Shown: positions 27,957 through 36,636 of the stretch, piece after piece | How the letters are laid out: each line of letters starts with the position of its first letter | How positions within the stretch are numbered: the first letter of the stretch is position 1 | Made by a program: the position numbers and the translations under genes | The notes under the pieces: model-generated | What the model saw: only the letters and a program-made list of their open reading frames with translations | Database searches by the model: none | Told to the model about the DNA's origin: nothing | Source: Luteolibacter sp. SL250 | Lineage (GTDB): Bacteria; Verrucomicrobiota; Verrucomicrobiia; Verrucomicrobiales; Akkermansiaceae | NCBI RefSeq assembly: GCF_026625605.1 | Contig: NZ_CP113054.1 | Location: 4,402,001 to 4,466,000, forward strand | Length of the DNA stretch: 64,000 nucleotides | Direction of reading: 5' to 3'

Positions 27957-27972
27957 CGCAGGCACTGTGCCA
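27957..27972 (-). promoter_or_regulatory. Sigma-54 promoter of the BON gene
   Basis: The minus strand reads TGGCACAGTGCCTGCG: a perfect TGGCAC, then GG and GC separated by ten bases. The predicted start of transcription (about 27946) leaves a 19-base leader before the ATG at 27927. The dyad at 28066-28086 lies about 130 bp upstream, a normal enhancer distance. Confidence 0.65.
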
Positions 27973-28065
27973 TCGCCGGTGACGATCCCCTAACCACCTC
28001 TGATCCAGGCCATTCCAATCCCCCCGATTCCGGGCAGCCAAGCCGGCGAAAGAACAATCGCGCAG

Positions 28066-28086
28066 CCTGCATTTGCATTCTGCACC
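28066..28086. promoter_or_regulatory. Overlapping TGCA dyads upstream of the BON gene
   Basis: CCTGCATTTGCATTCTGCAC holds two overlapping dyads, TGCATT-TGCA (spacing of two) and TGCATTCTGCA (TGCA-N3-TGCA, 28074-28084). The second form matches the sites near 19717-19793 and 29710-29720. Confidence 0.5.
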
Positions 28087-28095
28087 GGAGGCATG

Positions 28096-28120
28096 AAAAA
28101 GGGGATGCCCTGCGGCATCC
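28096..28120 (-). terminator. Rho-independent terminator after the LpxR-like gene
   Basis: On the minus strand a seven-base-pair stem, GGATGCC with GGCATCC and a GCAG loop, is followed by CCCC-free pairing and TTTTT. It lies 26 bp after the stop codon of the LpxR-like gene and separates it from the BON gene control region. Confidence 0.7.
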
Positions 28121-28145
28121 TCTCACGGAATCATGGATGAAACCG

Positions 28146-29228
28146 TCAGAATTTCACCCGGACAGCCACCGTCCCGAAGTCGGCATGTCCGTCCTGTTCG
28201 CGGTACTCCTTCGTCCTCCAGGTATGGACGTAGCTCAGTTCGACCAGACGATAGCGGATGCCCAGGCCGCAGAACGCCTCTGCGATGAATGGCTCGCGGT
28301 GGTTGCCGGTGTTGAAGTCGCGGAACACGGGGCCGTCCAAGGTGGCATCATGCGCCACACCCCGGACCGTGGCGCCGAACAGCGTGTAAATGGACCAGTG
28401 CCCTTGGTAGTCTCCGCCGCCACCGAAGTAGCGGTGGGAATAAGCGGTCGATGAAAGCCGCGGATCCGAGAAGTCCGGCGGAAGGTTGTAACCCGCACGG
28501 AAGAAGCCGCCCAGGTGGGCCTCCGTCCGGAACGTGCCGAGCCGCACGCCCCACTCCGTCAGACCGTCGATGCGGAACGCCCCCCGCTCCATTTCGATGA
28601 AATCCGCCCTGCGCTTCTGCACGAAGCTGATGTCCGCCGTGACCTCGTTCGGCACCTGGTCGTCCCAGCCATTGAATTTCTCCAGATCCCGGAGATCATG
28701 GATGGTGTCCTGGGATTCCTCCGCTAGCGAGTTCGGCCCGATCATGCCAACCGTGAACTCGATGGAGTTGAGGATGTGTTCGTCCTTCACGTGAAGGGAG
28801 AAGCCAAGACCAAGCCAACCAGCGTAGCGACGCTGCCCGGGTGGTTGGAAGGCAGGTCCGGCATCTTCCGGCGTGAACATCAACTGCGTGAGGGAAAAGC
28901 CATAGTTGTAATGCACCTTCGACGGATCCTTGAACCCTGTGATCCTTCTGAAAACACCATAGCTTTCCTCATCACCGGAAAAGCGCCGCAGGTTCCGCTG
29001 CAGGCCGAGGCGCTCGACCGGACGGTCTTCCGAGATCCACGAAAGGCGGATGCCGTTGGTGTAGTCCTTGTCATCGCCTCCGAAAAGATCGTTGTCGAAA
29101 TAGAGGGTGGTGTAGCCGCTGTCCTTGTCAGGAAAGGGATTCAGGTAATCCAGGGAATAAAGCCCTTGGGCCTTGGTGGCGGCGGCGGTGCAGACGATGG
29201 CGGTGGCGATGCTGGGCAGGAGTTTCAT
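28146..29228 (-). CDS. LpxR-like outer-membrane lipid A deacylase family protein
   Basis: A 360-residue outer-membrane beta-barrel of the LpxR/DUF2219 family. The ATG at 29228 gives a clean signal peptide. The family hallmark follows the cleavage site: TLYFDNDLFGGDDKDYTNGI, containing the Asn-Asp pair and the Tyr-Thr-Asn-Gly strand used for the active site in LpxR. Strong alternation of hydrophobic and polar residues and a C-terminal FGTVAVRVKF (Phe at the end) fit a barrel. LpxR removes the 3'-acyloxyacyl group of lipid A; whether this protein does so, or acts on another lipid, is not shown. It lies downstream of the DUF1328 gene. Confidence 0.85.
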   Translation of the reverse strand: MKLLPSIATAIVCTAAATKAQGLYSLDYLNPFPDKDSGYTTLYFDNDLFGGDDKDYTNGIRLSWISEDRPVERLGLQRNLRRFSGDEESYGVFRRITGFKDPSKVHYNYGFSLTQLMFTPEDAGPAFQPPGQRRYAGWLGLGFSLHVKDEHILNSIEFTVGMIGPNSLAEESQDTIHDLRDLEKFNGWDDQVPNEVTADISFVQKRRADFIEMERGAFRIDGLTEWGVRLGTFRTEAHLGGFFRAGYNLPPDFSDPRLSSTAYSHRYFGGGGDYQGHWSIYTLFGATVRGVAHDATLDGPVFRDFNTGNHREPFIAEAFCGLGIRYRLVELSYVHTWRTKEYREQDGHADFGTVAVRVKF

Positions 29229-29269
29229 CGGGGTGGGTGCAGGAGGTAATGGTAGCAGAAAAGGGAAGA

Positions 29270-29304
29270 GGGAGTGAACGAATCCTCCCGAATCGTTCAC
29301 TCCC
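29270..29304 (-). terminator. Hairpin between the DUF1328 and LpxR-like genes
   Basis: A perfect 12-bp stem, GGGAGTGAACGA (29270-29281) with TCGTTCACTCCC (29293-29304), and an 11-base loop. On the minus strand it is followed by CTCTTCCCTTTTC, only moderately T-rich, so it may be a weak terminator, an attenuator or a protein-binding site in the leader of the LpxR-like gene. Confidence 0.5.
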
Positions 29305-29379
29305 CTTGTGTCAGGCATCTCCCTGATGATGCCGTGAATTTTCCATGGGTTTGGGATGAGGTTCGTCCTGGAGACGGCC

Positions 29380-29550
29380 TCATGGATTCTTGCCCCGCAG
29401 TGCCCGGCTGAGTGCCGAAACCACCAACAGGATCAGGAATATGACAAAGAGCACTTGGGCGATCGAGGCGGCGGTACCCGCCACGCCACCAAATCCTAAG
29501 AGTCCCGCGATCAGCGCGAGGATGAGAAATGTAATGGTCCACTGTAACAT
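29380..29550 (-). CDS. DUF1328-family small membrane protein
   Basis: A 56-residue protein: it opens [19 protein letters not shown], continues [19 protein letters not shown] and ends [11 protein letters not shown]. This matches the DUF1328 (YtjA-like) family of two-helix inner-membrane proteins over its full length. An AAAGGAG Shine-Dalgarno lies about eight bases before the ATG. Family members are often induced by envelope or general stress, and no biochemical function is known. A GG-N10-GC promoter match and an upstream TGCA dyad link it to the sigma-54 regulator at 19919. Confidence 0.9.
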   Translation of the reverse strand: MLQWTITFLILALIAGLLGFGGVAGTAASIAQVLFVIFLILLVVSALSRALRGKNP

Positions 29551-29583
29551 TGGTTACTCCTTTCTTGAGTTCCCTCCTGACAT

Positions 29584-29599
29584 TGCAGGAATCCGACCA
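29584..29599 (-). promoter_or_regulatory. Candidate sigma-54 promoter of the DUF1328 gene
   Basis: The minus strand reads TGGTCGGATTCCTGCA, with GG and GC ten bases apart and a good TGCA end but a poor -24 flank. The predicted transcript starts near 29573 and leaves a 22-base leader that includes the Shine-Dalgarno sequence. Confidence 0.5.
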
Positions 29600-29707
29600 C
29601 CCAAGACACAACACCACAACCATCTTACCATAAATTTCTTATGATACACCCAATCTAACAAGCGCACTGGAACAAGGGTGCAGTCCGCCAAAGAATCCCG
29701 CATTATT

Positions 29708-29722
29708 GGTGCAATTTGCACC
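29708..29722. promoter_or_regulatory. Perfect dyad GGTGCAATTTGCACC
   Basis: A 7+1+7 perfect inverted repeat whose core TGCAATTTGCA is identical to the site at 19717-19727. Its centre is about 142 bp upstream of the predicted DUF1328 transcript start and about 77 bp upstream of the DAHP synthase start codon. Confidence 0.6.
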
Positions 29723-29791
29723 TACCGGGCGAATTCGGAATCGTTGGCACCAACGGCTTGTGGGGGAGACAGGGACCGTTATCCTTCGCGG

Positions 29792-30871
29792 GTGATCCAG
29801 ACATCCGACCTCCGCATTTCCGGCACGCGACCGCTCATTTCGCCTGCGATCCTGGAGTATGATCTCCCCGTCCCAGCCCAAAACGCCGACCTCATTTCAC
29901 GCTCCCGGAGCGGGATCTCCGCGATCTTCAAGGGTGAGTCCGATCGTCTGGCGGTGGTCATCGGACCGTGCTCGATCCATGATCCGCAAGCCGCCATCGA
30001 GTATGCGTGGAAGCTGAAGGAGATCTCCGACCGGCTGGAGGAGGATCTGCTGGTGATCATGCGCGTCTATTTTGAGAAACCGCGCACCACCGTCGGCTGG
30101 AAGGGCCTGATCAATGACCCCCATCTGGATGACAGCTTCGACATCAACCACGGCCTGCGCGCGGCGAGGGCGCTGCTGCTGGATGTGGCCACCATCGGCC
30201 TGCCCGCCGCCACGGAGTTCCTCGATACCATCTCGCCGCAATATGTGGCCGACCTGATCTCATGGGGGGCCATCGGCGCGCGCACCACGGAGTCACAGAT
30301 CCATCGTGAGCTGGCGTCCGGGCTTTCCATGCCCATCGGCTTCAAGAATGGAACGGGCGGCTCCATCCAGATCGCGCTGGACGCCATCCAGTCCGCCTCC
30401 CGGCCCCATCATTTTCTGGGGGTGACGAAGCAGGGCATCTCCGCGATCGTCTCCACCACCGGCAACGAAGACTGCCACCTGATCCTGCGCGGCGGGCAGG
30501 GCGGCCCGAACTACGATGCGGACAGTATTTCGGAGACCGCCGGCATCCTGGCGACGCAGTGTTTCCCCCGCCACCTGATGGTGGACTGCTCCCACGGGAA
30601 CTCCCGGAAGAACTACCGCAACCAGCCCGTGGTGGCGCAGGAACTCTGCGCGCAGATCGCCGCTGGTTCCACCGTCATCTCCGGGGTGATGCTGGAGTCC
30701 AACCTGGTCGAAGGAAGCCAGAAACTCGCCGCACGGGAGGAGATGACGCACGGCCAGTCCGTCACGGACGCCTGCATCGGGTGGGAGACCACGGTGGAAG
30801 TGCTGGAGGAGCTGGCGGCAGCAGTCAGGGAACGGAGAAAACTTGCAAGCTGCACACCGGCCGGGGCGTAA
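29792..30871 (+). CDS. aroF/aroG-type: 3-deoxy-7-phosphoheptulonate synthase, class I
   Basis: DAHP synthase, which joins phosphoenolpyruvate and erythrose 4-phosphate as the first step of the shikimate pathway. A GTG at 29792 gives 359 residues, the normal length; the only ATG upstream (29678) adds a region with no likeness to the family. Landmarks: VIGPCSIHDP, VYFEKPRTTVGWKGLINDP, GARTTESQIHRELASGLS, FKNGTGG, GGQGGPNYD and MVDCSHGNSRK with the metal-binding Cys and His. Feedback type (Phe, Tyr or Trp) cannot be judged. A possible regulator dyad lies upstream, but its promoter is not clear. Confidence 0.95.
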   Translation: MIQTSDLRISGTRPLISPAILEYDLPVPAQNADLISRSRSGISAIFKGESDRLAVVIGPCSIHDPQAAIEYAWKLKEISDRLEEDLLVIMRVYFEKPRTTVGWKGLINDPHLDDSFDINHGLRAARALLLDVATIGLPAATEFLDTISPQYVADLISWGAIGARTTESQIHRELASGLSMPIGFKNGTGGSIQIALDAIQSASRPHHFLGVTKQGISAIVSTTGNEDCHLILRGGQGGPNYDADSISETAGILATQCFPRHLMVDCSHGNSRKNYRNQPVVAQELCAQIAAGSTVISGVMLESNLVEGSQKLAAREEMTHGQSVTDACIGWETTVEVLEELAAAVRERRKLASCTPAGA

Positions 30872-30921
30872 TCCCGTGCCTCCGCGCAAACGCGCTTTCC
30901 TTTTCCATTTTCCGACACCCC

Positions 30922-32418
30922 ATGCAGTCCCAACACATCGAAAACCCGGATGTCATCCTCATCGGCAGCGGCGTCATGTCCGCGAACCTCGGCGCGCTGC
31001 TGAAGCGCCTGAAGCCGGAACTTTCCATCCAGGTCTATGAGGTGACGGCGGAGCTGGCGCAGGAAAGCTCCCACGGCTGGAACAACGCGGGAACTGGCCA
31101 CGCGGGCATCTGCGAGCTGAGCTACACCCCCCACCGTGAGAAGGACGGCAGCGTCAACGTCGCCAACGCGATCAAGATCTTCGAGCAGTTCGAATACACC
31201 AAACAGTTCTGGGGCCACGCGGTCGCCAGCGGGATGGTGGACGCGCCGCGTGAATTCATCAACCCGGTGCCGCACATCAGCTTCGTCCACGGACAGGAGC
31301 AGGTGGACTACCTGAAAGCGCGCCACGCCGGTCTGGCCGCCCACCATTTCTTCAGTGACATGGTCTATTCGACGGATCCCGCCACCATCGGGAGCTGGTC
31401 GCCGCTGCTGACGGAGGAGCGGGGGCAGATCCCCATTGCCGCGACGCGGATGGACAGCGGAACGGACGTCAATTTCGGCAACATCTCCCGCAAGCTGCTG
31501 GGCTGGTTGGCGGACCAACCGGGCTGCGGCATCGCCGCCAGCCACCGTGTCACGGATCTGGAAAAGAAGGGCGACCGGTGGACCGTCACCATCAAGGACC
31601 TGGTCACCGGGAAGAAGCGGACCAACACGGCGAAGTTCGTGTTCGTCGGCGCGGGGGGCGGCAGCCTGCCGCTGCTGCAGAAAGCCGGTATCCCGGAGAG
31701 CAAGGGCCTGGGCGGATTCCCCATCGGCGGACAATGGCTGGTCTGTGAGAATCCGGAGATCGTGGAAAAGCACCAGGCGAAGGTCTATGGCCAGGCGCTG
31801 GAGGCCGCTCCGACGATGGCCGTTCCCCACCTCGACACCCGCATCCTCGACGGAAAGAAGACGCTGCTTTTCGGCCCCTTCGCCGCGTGGACGACGAAGT
31901 TCCTCCACAAGGAAGGCAGCTACCTCGACCTGCCGCTGTCGGTGAAGCCGCACAACCTCGCCACGCTGGTCAAAATCGGCATCCACAACCTGGATCTGGT
32001 GCAATACCTCGTCCAGCAAGGCACCCAGAGCATGGCCGACCGGATGGAAGTGCTGCATGTCTTCTATCCGGGGGCGAAGGCGGAGGACTGGAAACTCATC
32101 GACGCGGGCATCCGCGTGCAGGCGATCAAGAAGACCGACGGCGAAGCAGGCATCGTCCACTACGGCACCGAGGTCATTACGGATGAAGACCGCAGCATCT
32201 CCGCGCTGCTGGGAGCCTCCCCGGGGGCATCCGTCTGCGTCCACATCGTGCTGGAGGTGGTGAAGCTCTGCTTCCCCCAACTTCTGGAGTCACCGGAAGG
32301 CAAGGCGCGGATGAAGGAACTGATCCCCATCCACGACGTGGACATCAAGCTGCCGGAAAATGCCGCCTACTTCCACGAGACGACCGCAAAGGCGGAAGCC
32401 GCGCTCGGCCTGCGGTGA
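30922..32418 (+). CDS. mqo: Malate:quinone oxidoreductase
   Basis: A 498-residue membrane-associated flavoprotein that oxidises malate to oxaloacetate and reduces quinone. The FAD fold is DVILIGSGVMSANLGALLK, followed by the family motif QESSHGWNNAGTGHAGICEL. Other hallmarks are GSWSPLLTEER..., FVFVGAGGGSLPLLQKAGI and FPIGGQW. The ATG at 30922 lies 50 bp after DAHP synthase. Use of Mqo instead of, or beside, soluble malate dehydrogenase is known in many bacteria. The gene is convergent with the aminopeptidase gene, three bases away. Confidence 0.96.
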   Translation: MQSQHIENPDVILIGSGVMSANLGALLKRLKPELSIQVYEVTAELAQESSHGWNNAGTGHAGICELSYTPHREKDGSVNVANAIKIFEQFEYTKQFWGHAVASGMVDAPREFINPVPHISFVHGQEQVDYLKARHAGLAAHHFFSDMVYSTDPATIGSWSPLLTEERGQIPIAATRMDSGTDVNFGNISRKLLGWLADQPGCGIAASHRVTDLEKKGDRWTVTIKDLVTGKKRTNTAKFVFVGAGGGSLPLLQKAGIPESKGLGGFPIGGQWLVCENPEIVEKHQAKVYGQALEAAPTMAVPHLDTRILDGKKTLLFGPFAAWTTKFLHKEGSYLDLPLSVKPHNLATLVKIGIHNLDLVQYLVQQGTQSMADRMEVLHVFYPGAKAEDWKLIDAGIRVQAIKKTDGEAGIVHYGTEVITDEDRSISALLGASPGASVCVHIVLEVVKLCFPQLLESPEGKARMKELIPIHDVDIKLPENAAYFHETTAKAEAALGLR

Positions 32419-32421
32419 GCC

Positions 32422-33501
32422 TCAGAGGTAGTTCGCCAGACCTTCGACGGTCGCCTCATCCAACCGCTTCGCCAGCGCGACGGTGAGCGCGACCATCGCC
32501 AGATGGTCGTTCACATCGATGATGGCGTTGTGGGAGTGGATGTAGCGTGCCGGGACACCCAGCACGATGCTCGGGATGCCGGTACCGCCGATGTGGAATG
32601 ACCCCGCGTCCGTCCCCCCGCTGCGCCGCACGGTCACCTGGTGCGGGATGTTTTCCGCCTCCGCGGTCTCGATCGCCAGGCGCGCGAGCCGTGGGTTGGT
32701 GATCGCCGTGGGATCGAAAAGCCGGATCTGCACGCCGCCGCCGAGGCTTCCCTGGCTGTCGGATTTCATGAAGCCCGGCGTGTCATCCGCGGGCGGGCCT
32801 TCGAGGACGATGGTGACATCCGGCTGGATGAAGTTCGCTGAGGTCTTCGCGCCGCGGCAGCCGACCTCCTCCTGCACCGTCCCGCCGAAGATCAGGCGGT
32901 TGGGATGCCCGGATGCCGAAAGGATCTGCCCGGCCTGGATGGCCCCGGCCATGCCCGCGCGGTTGTCGAACGCCTTCGCCATCAGCAGATCCCCCCTGCC
33001 CAGCGGGGTGAAGGCGGACAGCGGTGCGATGGGGTCCCCGAGCGCGATGCCGAACACCTCGGTCACCTCCCGCCGTGATCCGGCGCCGATGTCGATGAAC
33101 ATCTGGTCGATGCCCATCACCTGCTTCCGCGACGCTTCCGGGAGGAAATGGGGCGGCTTCGAGCCGATGACGCCGATGACCTTCTCCCCTTCCCGCGTGC
33201 GGATCTCCACCCGCTGCGACAGCAACGTGTGCTCCCACCACCCGCCGAGCGTCACGAACTGGATGAACCCATCCGCCGTGATGTTCTGCACCATGAAGCC
33301 GACCTCATCCATGTGCCCCGCGATGAGCACCCGTGGCCCGGCTCCGCCCGTCTCACAGAAAACCGAGCCGTTGCGGTCCGTCGAGAGATCGCCACACTCG
33401 CCCAGCTCATCCACGAAGATGGCCCGCACCTCATCCTCATGACCCGGAACGGAATGGGCCTCGGTCAGTTCCTTCAGCAACGAAATCGCCTTCTCACGCA
33501 T
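32422..33501 (-). CDS. M42-family aminopeptidase (FrvX/CelM type)
   Basis: A 359-residue cytoplasmic metallo-aminopeptidase of family M42. Metal and catalytic residues can be placed: AGHMDEVGFMV (His and catalytic Asp), KAFDNRAGMAGAI (bridging Asp), GTVQEEVGCRGAK (catalytic Glu-Glu), and RYIHSHNAIID (last His). M42 enzymes form large tetrahedral assemblies that trim peptides. The ATG at 33501 is preferred; a TTG at 33537 would add twelve residues. Confidence 0.93.
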   Translation of the reverse strand: MREKAISLLKELTEAHSVPGHEDEVRAIFVDELGECGDLSTDRNGSVFCETGGAGPRVLIAGHMDEVGFMVQNITADGFIQFVTLGGWWEHTLLSQRVEIRTREGEKVIGVIGSKPPHFLPEASRKQVMGIDQMFIDIGAGSRREVTEVFGIALGDPIAPLSAFTPLGRGDLLMAKAFDNRAGMAGAIQAGQILSASGHPNRLIFGGTVQEEVGCRGAKTSANFIQPDVTIVLEGPPADDTPGFMKSDSQGSLGGGVQIRLFDPTAITNPRLARLAIETAEAENIPHQVTVRRSGGTDAGSFHIGGTGIPSIVLGVPARYIHSHNAIIDVNDHLAMVALTVALAKRLDEATVEGLANYL

Positions 33502-33571
33502 GCCCGCCAGTCTGGACGGGAGGTCCGGAGGTTCCAAGCGTCAAAGTGGCGAAGTGGCGGCTTCATATGGT

Positions 33572-33677
33572 GTAGCGAATCTCGTGAGAGATTCGGCGGG
33601 GTGGGCTTCCGTCGGCGAAACAAACTATGGCTTCCGGCGGACTTCCCCACCACCGGAAGTCTCACGACTTCCGCTAC
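33572..33677. repeat. Paired GTGA-loop hairpins with covarying stems
   Basis: The left unit is GTAGC followed by hairpin GAATCTC-GTGA-GAGATTC (33577-33594), then CGGCGG. The right unit, read on the minus strand, is GTAGC followed by GGAAGTC-GTGA-GACTTCC (33655-33672), then GGTGG. Loop and flank are conserved; the stems differ at several pairs but every pair is kept. The unit overlaps the stop codon of the flippase gene. No gene is seen in 33538-33673. Confidence 0.75.
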
Positions 33678-35041
33678 CCTTGATGGACCCGGTGCAATGC
33701 CCGGTGGACCATCTTTGGAAGGATCCAGCCGGTGCCTAACAGGATGGTGGCGGCCATGGACAGTAGCATCAGGTTGAGGGAACCCATGGAAAGAGAAACA
33801 CAAACCACCGCGATCATGACGAGCGTTTCGAGGATCTGGATGACGGCCAGGCGTTTCACCTGGCCGGTGCCGATCATCATGGCGTGGTTGAGGTGACGCC
33901 AGACGTGCATGATGAAATAAGCGGCGTAGCAGGCGAGCACGGCGCGGTCCGTGTCCGCGAAAGATTTCCCCAGCCAGACGCCGAGTGCCCATGGACCGAG
34001 GACGACCAGCCCCAGGCTGGAGAGCGAGGCGAAGCCCAGGCCGAAGAAATAGAGACGCCGTGCGGCCTTCCTCGCCCAGTCGATGTCGCCCCGGGCCAGT
34101 GCCTCCGCGACGGCGGGCCAGGTGGGGGTGCTGAGCATCACCACGAAGCCGAGCTGCATCACCGTCAGCGTGACGAACACCCCCCACAGTGCCACCTCCG
34201 AGGGGCCGCCCCCCATACGGCCGATGAGCCAGCCGCAGAAGTTCGCCTCCACGAAGCCGGTGAGGATGAAACACGCGGAGAAGGAAAGTCCATCCGTGAG
34301 CAACGGGCGGACCAGGGAAGGATTGAACGCGGCCGGTGAGGGGACGGTGGCGGGGTGCTTTTTCCAGCAGGAGACCATGTTCCCCAGCTTGGCGAGGATC
34401 ATCGCACCCTGGACCGCCAGCACCAGGAACCAGACTTCCGGGACGAACCAGATGCCAACGCCGACGAAAACCGCGCCGAGGACATTCCCGACCGCCCCCC
34501 ACAGGTTGTTGGAAGCCACCTCCAGGTAGCCCTCCCGGACGCGCTCCGTGAGGTTCACCACGAAAAACATGAGGAACAGCCCCAGGCCCACCCACATGGC
34601 GGGACGCAGCAGCGTCTCCTTTCCGGCGAACTTCGCGCCGAACAAGGAGTCGAAGGGAACCAAGGCCAGCACGGAGGCCATGAGCGCACCCGTCAGCAGG
34701 GCCACCCCCAGCATCAGCATCAACGATGTGGAAACCAGGGCACGCTGGCTTTCCACATCCCCATTCGCCCGTGCCTTGGAAAGCCCGTGGGCGAGCGCGG
34801 GACCCACGCCGATCTCCAGCAGGGATACCGTCCCCAGCGTGAGGTTCACCATGGTGAAAAGGCCGAACTCCTCCCTCCCCAGCACCCGCACGGCAAGAGG
34901 GATCGAGATCAACTGCAGCAGGACCGTCCCCAGTTTCGAGACCAGAGAAGTGACCACCGCCAGCCGGATCGACCGGTCACGGCGGATGGAGTTCTCAGCA
35001 GTCGTGGAATCTGGCATGCCTTCGATGACCGCCGCGTCCAT
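33674..35041 (-). CDS. Polysaccharide flippase (Wzx/MATE-like)
   Basis: A 455-residue membrane protein with about twelve to fourteen helices and the family opening SIRLAVVTSLVSKLGTVLLQ, then LGREEFGLFTMVNLTLG (Wzx/RfbX-type). Such proteins flip lipid-linked oligosaccharides across the inner membrane. The ATG at 35041 shares one base with the stop of the sugar transferase (TGATG); a TTG three bases earlier is less likely. It is the last gene of the exopolysaccharide operon, and its stop codon lies inside a repeat. Confidence 0.9.
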   Translation of the reverse strand: MDAAVIEGMPDSTTAENSIRRDRSIRLAVVTSLVSKLGTVLLQLISIPLAVRVLGREEFGLFTMVNLTLGTVSLLEIGVGPALAHGLSKARANGDVESQRALVSTSLMLMLGVALLTGALMASVLALVPFDSLFGAKFAGKETLLRPAMWVGLGLFLMFFVVNLTERVREGYLEVASNNLWGAVGNVLGAVFVGVGIWFVPEVWFLVLAVQGAMILAKLGNMVSCWKKHPATVPSPAAFNPSLVRPLLTDGLSFSACFILTGFVEANFCGWLIGRMGGGPSEVALWGVFVTLTVMQLGFVVMLSTPTWPAVAEALARGDIDWARKAARRLYFFGLGFASLSSLGLVVLGPWALGVWLGKSFADTDRAVLACYAAYFIMHVWRHLNHAMMIGTGQVKRLAVIQILETLVMIAVVCVSLSMGSLNLMLLSMAATILLGTGWILPKMVHRALHRVHQG

Positions 35042-36552
35042 CAACAGGCGCCCCGGCGGTTAAGGAAGGTCATGACCATGATCTGGAAGTCGAGCATGAA
35101 GTTCCAGTTCTCGATGTAGTCGAGGTCGAACTTCACCCGCTCGCGCAGGCAGGTATCGCCCCGCAGGCCGTTCACCTGCGCCCAACCGGTGACGCCGGGC
35201 TTGATGTTGTGGCGGACGTTGTAGTGGGGGATGTCCTCCTTGAAGTTCTCGATCAGCTCCGGGCGTTCCGGGCGCGGCCCGACAAGACTCATGTCGCCGC
35301 GCAGCACGTTCCAGAACTGTGGCAGCTCATCGATGTTCCATTTCCGGATCAGCGCGCCGATCTTCAGGCGGCGCGGGTCATCCTTCACGGTCCAGCCGAC
35401 CTTGCCCGGTGCCTCCGCATCCAGGCGCATGCTGCGGATCTTCAGGATGTCGAACGGCTTTCCGTTCAGGCCGATGCGGCGCTGGCGGTAGAGCACGGAA
35501 CCGGGCGACTCGATATAGACCCACGCCATGAACAACGCCATCAGCGGGGCGAAGACGATGAGCCCGACGATGCTGCCGATGATGTCGATGCAACGCTTGA
35601 AGACGTTGTTGAACGCATGATGGAGCGGAAGGCTGCCGACACCCAGCACCGGCATGCCATGGAAGTTCTCCAGGTTCAGGCCGGACACCAGGATCTGGAA
35701 GCAGCTCGGCACCAGCTTGAAGTCCGCGAACTCCTTGCCGCAGGTTTCCGCCAGCGACAGCATGTCATTCCGGTCGAGCGTCCCGTCCACGACCATCACC
35801 AGATCCGATCCGGAGGAACGCAGGAGGTTCCGGAACTGAGGCCATGTGCCGAGCACCGGCACGTCGGCTGGCAGGTTCGCCGGCAGCGTGCCGCCCGGAG
35901 GAAGGACCACTCCGGCAATCGCGATGGGCTGGATGCGGCCTTTCTTCGAGCGGGCCAACGCGCGCGAGCACTCGTCGTTCCAGCCGACGAAGATCGCCTT
36001 CTGCTGGAGCTTCTCCACGTAGCTGTCCCCACGCAGGATGCAGAACAGGAACCAGCGCCAGAAGAGCATCATGGCCATGGCGGTGAGGGCGCCGATCACG
36101 CAGTAGAGGCGGCTGATGGCGGGGTCGATCTTCAGCATCAGCGAGATCGCCAGGAATCCGGCGCACCAGATGGCGCAGGACTTCACGATGATGAGCCCGC
36201 ATTTCCGGATCGCCAGGAAGTTCCGCGGATCATGGAGGCGGAAGTTCGCAAGCAGGAACACCAGCAACAGCGTGCCCACCGATACGTGGCCGAGGTAGCT
36301 GCGCACATCCACAACGGGATCGGGCACGCCGAATCCGCTCATGCTGGTCTCGAACCGGATGATGTACGCGATCACCAGCGCCAGGAAGATGACAACGGCA
36401 TCTCCCAGGAAGCTGGCTGCGACGAGTTTCTGGTTCGCCACCCACGGCCGGTGCCGGTGGCGGAGGTTGAAGCGGGGGGCTGGCTCAATCGGGGGGGCTG
36501 AAACCCGGACAGTGTCGGGTTCGAACGATTTCAGTCGGGGGGTGGAAATCAT
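35041..36552 (-). CDS. Polyprenyl-phosphate sugar-1-phosphate transferase
   Basis: A 503-residue membrane enzyme of the WbaP/WcaJ type that starts a repeat unit by placing a sugar phosphate on undecaprenyl phosphate. Four or five helices (about 55-180) are followed by a CoA-binding-like domain (about 190-300) and the bacterial sugar transferase domain (about 320-500). That domain carries FKRCIDIIGSIVGLIVFAP, RIGLNGKPFDILKIRSM, NIDELPQFWNVLRGDMSLVG and GPRPE (catalytic Asp-Glu pair in the IDELPQ region). An ATG at 36552 is preferred to a TTG at 36576. The sugar cannot be told. Confidence 0.93.
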   Translation of the reverse strand: MISTPRLKSFEPDTVRVSAPPIEPAPRFNLRHRHRPWVANQKLVAASFLGDAVVIFLALVIAYIIRFETSMSGFGVPDPVVDVRSYLGHVSVGTLLLVFLLANFRLHDPRNFLAIRKCGLIIVKSCAIWCAGFLAISLMLKIDPAISRLYCVIGALTAMAMMLFWRWFLFCILRGDSYVEKLQQKAIFVGWNDECSRALARSKKGRIQPIAIAGVVLPPGGTLPANLPADVPVLGTWPQFRNLLRSSGSDLVMVVDGTLDRNDMLSLAETCGKEFADFKLVPSCFQILVSGLNLENFHGMPVLGVGSLPLHHAFNNVFKRCIDIIGSIVGLIVFAPLMALFMAWVYIESPGSVLYRQRRIGLNGKPFDILKIRSMRLDAEAPGKVGWTVKDDPRRLKIGALIRKWNIDELPQFWNVLRGDMSLVGPRPERPELIENFKEDIPHYNVRHNIKPGVTGWAQVNGLRGDTCLRERVKFDLDYIENWNFMLDFQIMVMTFLNRRGAC

Positions 36553-36636
36553 TTGTCGGGGGGGTGGGGGGAACAAACGATATCGCCCGGCTCACGGATG
36601 AGCCTGCGGCGTTAACAACTTGGGACAGGAAAGTAT

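Noticed and set aside
30844-30854. TGCAAGCTGCA, a further TGCA-N3-TGCA match
   Set aside because: It lies in the coding end of the DAHP synthase gene and its GC-containing core differs from the AT cores of the intergenic sites.
30613-32280. Long antisense frame (555 residues) across mqo
   Set aside because: It mirrors the codon positions of the well-supported mqo gene and has the biased composition typical of a GC-rich shadow frame.
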